Shown here: positions 36,226 to 39,249 of the stretch, piece by piece
Numbering within the stretch: the first letter of the stretch is position 1
Layout of the letters: every line of letters starts with the position of its first letter
Assembly (NCBI GenBank): GCA_018269075.1
Contig: JAFDVJ010000023.1
Coordinates: forward strand, 1 to 39,249
DNA from: Acidobacteriota bacterium
GTDB taxonomy: Bacteria; Acidobacteriota; Blastocatellia; Pyrinomonadales; Pyrinomonadaceae
Length of the DNA stretch: 39,249 bases
Direction of reading: 5' to 3'
Program-made: the position numbers and the translations under genes
The notes under the pieces: generated by a model
What the model was told of the DNA's origin: nothing
Databases searched by the model: none
The model's input: only the letters and a program-made list of their open reading frames with translations

Positions 36226-39200
36226 ATGTCAAGCAAAGAGAGCAAAACAAGCTTTGCGCTATTACGGGATAAGATTCTCGAAAAGAACGGCCGGGATTAC
36301 TGGCGGAGTGTCGAGGAATTCGCGGAAACGCCGGAATTCGAGGAATTCGTCAAAGAGGAATATCCCGCGCACGCCGAGGAATGGGACAATTCCCTGAGCC
36401 GCCGCAACTTTATCAAGGTGATGGGCGCGTCGCTCGCGTTCGCCGGTCTGACGGGCTGCGTCATCCAGCCGAGCGAAAAGATCGTGCCCTACGTCAGCCA
36501 GCCGGAAAACATCATTCCGGGCAAGCCGCTGTTCTTCGCGACGGCGATGACGCTCGGCGGCGTCGCGACCGGTCTGCTGGCGAAATCGAACGAGGGCCGC
36601 CCGACGAAGCTCGAAGGCAATCCCGATCATCCGGGCAGCCTCGGCGCGACCGACGTGCTCGCGCAGGCGTCGCTTCTCAATCTTTACGATCCCGACCGCT
36701 CGAAGGAAATCCTCTACCGCGGCGCGCCGAAAACGTGGCAGTCGTTTATGAACGAGCTCCGCGCGAAGGTCGACGAAAATCGCGGCGACGGCGGCGCGGG
36801 CGTCCGGTTTCTGACCGAGACCGTCGTTTCGCCGACGCTGATCGCGCAGATGGATCAGATCAAGCGCGAGCTGCCGAACTCGAAATGGTATCAGTACGAG
36901 CCGCTCAACCGCGACAACGCGACCGGCGGCGCGAAGCTCGCGTTCGGTACGGCCGTCAACACGGTCTATAAATTCGATCAGGCCGACCGCGTGCTGACGC
37001 TCGACAAGGACCTTTTCTCGGATTTCAACGTCCGCTACATCAAAGATTTCGCGCAGAAACGCCGGTTCAGCGAAGAAAAAGAGACGATCAACCGGCTGTA
37101 CGCGATCGAGACGACGATGTCGCTGACCGGCGCGAAGGCCGATCACCGGCTCGCCGTCAAGCCGAGCCAGCTGCCCGAAGTCGCGAAAGCGGTCGCCGCC
37201 GCGCTCGGCGTCGCCGGCGCGAGCTCGACCTACAAGGAAAACGCGCCGTGGATTGCCGCGATGGCCAAGGATCTCGCCGCCAATAAGGGCAAATCGATCG
37301 TCATCGCCGGCGACAACCAGCCGCCGGTCGTCCACGCGCTCGCCCACGCGATGAATCAGGCGCTCGGCAATGTCGGGACGACGGTCTTCTACACCGAGCC
37401 GCTCGCCGCGAACGCCGACACGCCGCAGCTCGAACAGCTCCGCGCGCTCCTCCAGGAAATCGACGGCGGCGCCGTCAAGATGCTCGTCGTTCTCGGCGGA
37501 AACCCGGTCTACAACACGCCGGCCGATCTCAGGCTGAACGAGGAACGGATGAACAAAGTCCCGCTCCGCGTCCACGTCGGCCCGTATGTCGACGAGACCG
37601 GCGATCTCTGTCACTGGCACGTTTCCGAAAAGCATTTTCTCGAATCGTGGGGCGACACCCGCGCCTACGACGGCACGGTCTCGATCGTCCAGCCGCTGAT
37701 CAAACCGCTTTACGACAGCCACAGCGCCCACGAAGTCCTCCAGCTCTTCTTCAAGGAAAATTTCGACAAGAAAGATTACGACGTCGTCCGCGAATACTGG
37801 CAGAAACAGCCGCTCAATCTGACCGTCAAGCCGGTCGCGGCGACGACCGAAAACAAGGAAAACGGGCCGAAGCCGGAAGCCAAACCGGAAGCGACGCCGG
37901 CCGCGAAGCCCGAGGCCAAACCGGAAGCGAAGGTCGCGACGCCGGCCGCGACGCCGGCCGCGAAGACCGCGCCGAGCCCGGCCGCTTCGCCCGCCGCCGC
38001 GACGCCGCCCGCGCAGCCGGCCGCCGTGCCCGCGAAGAATTTCGAAGAGAACTGGCGCAAGCTCGTCCACGACGGGTTTATTCCGAACAGCGAGGCGAAG
38101 CCGAAGGCCGTCACGCTGAACGCCGCTTTTCTGAGCCAGCCGGCGACCGCGCCGGCCGCTTCGGGCAGTCTCGAAATCTCGATCCTCCCGGACCCGTCGG
38201 TTTACGACGGCCGGTTCACGAACAACGGCTGGCTGCAGGAGCTGCCGAACCCGCTGACCAAGATCACGTGGGAAAACGTCGTCCTCGTGAGCCCGAAAAC
38301 GGCGAAGGACCTGGGGCTCAACGCGGCCAACGACGCTTCCGAATTTACCGGCGGCTCGCAGGGCACGAGCTTTATCAACACGCGCGGCGGCAACCAGAAC
38401 TGCGACGTCGTGACGGTCAAATTTCAGGGCGGCGAGATCAAACAGGCCCCGGTCTGGATTCAGCCCGGCCAGCCCGACGGCGTCGCCACGCTCTATCTCG
38501 GCTACGGCCGCACGAAGGCCGGCCGCGTCGGCAACGGTCTCGGCTACAACGCCTACGACGTCCGCCGCTCGGACGCGCTCTACGCCGGTTACGGCGATCT
38601 CGTCAAGACCGGCGACTGGACGAACGTCGCTTCGACGCAGATCCATTTCAATATGGAAGGCCGCGACATTCTCCGCGTCCGGAACGTCGACGAGCTCGAA
38701 AAATTCAAGGAAAAAGATCACCAGCACGACGAGTACGACGCGACGATGTACCAGTCCGCGCGCGAAGATTTTCAGAAGCTTTACAACGAGAATCACCGCT
38801 GGGGGATGACGATCGATATGAACAGCTGCGTCGGCTGCAACGCCTGCGTGATCGCCTGCCAGTCGGAAAACAACATTCCGGTCGTCGGCAAGGAACAGGT
38901 CGAGCGGAGCCGCGAGATGCACTGGATCAGGGTCGACGCCTATTACACCGGCACGCCCGACGCGCCGAACGGCCCGCATTTCCAGCCGATGCTCTGCCAG
39001 CAGTGCGAACAGGCGCCGTGCGAGGTCGTCTGTCCGGTCCACGCGACGGTCCACAGCGCCGAAGGGCTCAACGATATGGTCTACAACCGCTGCATCGGCA
39101 CGCGGTACTGCTCGAACAACTGCCCGTACAAGGTGCGGCGGTTCAACTTCCTGCTTTACCAGGATTGGAACACCGACCAGTACAAGCTGATGCGCAACCC

Positions 39201-39249
39201 GGAAGTTTCGATCCGCTCGCGCGGCGTGATGGAAAAATGCACCTACTGC
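36226..39249 (+). CDS. actB: Alternative complex III subunit ActB (partial, runs off the window)
   Basis: 1008 residues are visible and the frame is still open at the edge. A Tat motif SRRNFIKVMGA and then LTGC, a possible lipobox, lie at about 58-80. The first 535 residues are a molybdopterin-oxidoreductase-like module (DHPGSLGATD, LGGNPVYNTPADL) without the usual Fe-S and Mo ligands. Residues about 542-605 are a Pro/Ala/Glu/Lys linker of KPEA and TPAA repeats. The last part is a ferredoxin-like module with C868/871/874/878 (CVGCNACVIAC), CQQCEQAPCEVVC, a cluster around CIGTRYCSNNC, and the first Cys of a fourth motif (CTYC) at the edge. This is the fused ActB architecture that conducts electrons in the complex. 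The ribosome binding site is gaggg. Confidence 0.94.
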   Translation, partial: MSSKESKTSFALLRDKILEKNGRDYWRSVEEFAETPEFEEFVKEEYPAHAEEWDNSLSRRNFIKVMGASLAFAGLTGCVIQPSEKIVPYVSQPENIIPGKPLFFATAMTLGGVATGLLAKSNEGRPTKLEGNPDHPGSLGATDVLAQASLLNLYDPDRSKEILYRGAPKTWQSFMNELRAKVDENRGDGGAGVRFLTETVVSPTLIAQMDQIKRELPNSKWYQYEPLNRDNATGGAKLAFGTAVNTVYKFDQADRVLTLDKDLFSDFNVRYIKDFAQKRRFSEEKETINRLYAIETTMSLTGAKADHRLAVKPSQLPEVAKAVAAALGVAGASSTYKENAPWIAAMAKDLAANKGKSIVIAGDNQPPVVHALAHAMNQALGNVGTTVFYTEPLAANADTPQLEQLRALLQEIDGGAVKMLVVLGGNPVYNTPADLRLNEERMNKVPLRVHVGPYVDETGDLCHWHVSEKHFLESWGDTRAYDGTVSIVQPLIKPLYDSHSAHEVLQLFFKENFDKKDYDVVREYWQKQPLNLTVKPVAATTENKENGPKPEAKPEATPAAKPEAKPEAKVATPAATPAAKTAPSPAASPAAATPPAQPAAVPAKNFEENWRKLVHDGFIPNSEAKPKAVTLNAAFLSQPATAPAASGSLEISILPDPSVYDGRFTNNGWLQELPNPLTKITWENVVLVSPKTAKDLGLNAANDASEFTGGSQGTSFINTRGGNQNCDVVTVKFQGGEIKQAPVWIQPGQPDGVATLYLGYGRTKAGRVGNGLGYNAYDVRRSDALYAGYGDLVKTGDWTNVASTQIHFNMEGRDILRVRNVDELEKFKEKDHQHDEYDATMYQSAREDFQKLYNENHRWGMTIDMNSCVGCNACVIACQSENNIPVVGKEQVERSREMHWIRVDAYYTGTPDAPNGPHFQPMLCQQCEQAPCEVVCPVHATVHSAEGLNDMVYNRCIGTRYCSNNCPYKVRRFNFLLYQDWNTDQYKLMRNPEVSIRSRGVMEKCTYC

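Noticed and set aside
36262..39054. 930-aa minus-strand frame opposite actB
   Set aside because: It is an antisense shadow. The plus strand encodes ActB with Tat and Fe-S motifs and simply lacks a stop before the window end.

Overview
The window is most likely chromosomal DNA from an Acidobacteriota bacterium, probably of the Blastocatellia type. This is an inference from gene content, not from a marker gene. The supporting traits are high G+C over about 35 kb, an ECF sigma factor paired with a TPR-bearing Ser/Thr kinase, LamG/carboxypeptidase-regulatory secreted proteins, an alternative complex III operon, and many intergenic inverted arrays of 7-9 bp units. Such arrays read out as SEIRNPK- or STLHSPL-like peptides. 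No rRNA, tRNA, CRISPR array, transposase or origin was found.

Layout. Positions 1-3540 are strikingly A+T-rich and carry two adjacent genes of unknown function: an 809-aa membrane protein and a 328-aa soluble protein with weak resemblance to phage portals. They look foreign and abut an orphan antitoxin-like gene. From 4.3 to 16.2 kb come a PLP aminotransferase, a sigma factor-kinase/TPR operon read leftward, a divergent 62-aa membrane peptide, a large triple-LamG secreted protein, a small zinc-ribbon membrane protein overlapping a YidD homologue, a Ser-rich lipoprotein, and aspartate-semialdehyde dehydrogenase. From 16.2 to 20 kb are two unknown genes, an AI-2E-family permease, a 13-copy 21-bp minisatellite, and several palindromes.

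From 20.0 to 26.3 kb lies a nitrate-reduction operon of unusual composition. It has a NarI/HdrE-like membrane subunit with a C-terminal CxxC pair, a NasA/NapA-type molybdenum catalytic subunit, a four-cluster ferredoxin subunit, a Tat-anchored Rieske protein, a small two-helix membrane protein and a NarK-like transporter. From 27.1 to 31 kb are the purine genes purB, purS and purQ, interleaved with DUF4870 and GYF/RDD membrane proteins. From 31 to 35.1 kb are a secreted hypothetical, a GHMP sugar kinase, a DedA-family protein and a ROK protein lacking its usual zinc motif. The right edge holds the start of an alternative complex III operon: pentaheme actA, and actB cut off by the window end.

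The most unusual non-coding signal is a family of stem-loops. Their arms are short tandem arrays, very often exactly four copies of a 7-bp or 9-bp unit. Unit sequence changes from locus to locus while the architecture stays the same. They start within a few bases of stop codons, fill convergent gene gaps, split operons (nitrate reductase, purS-purQ), and in one case sit in frame inside the kinase gene. The best biochemical candidate for something new is the Rieske-containing, quinol-linked nitrate reductase. The A+T-rich gene pair is the best candidate for an undescribed accessory system.
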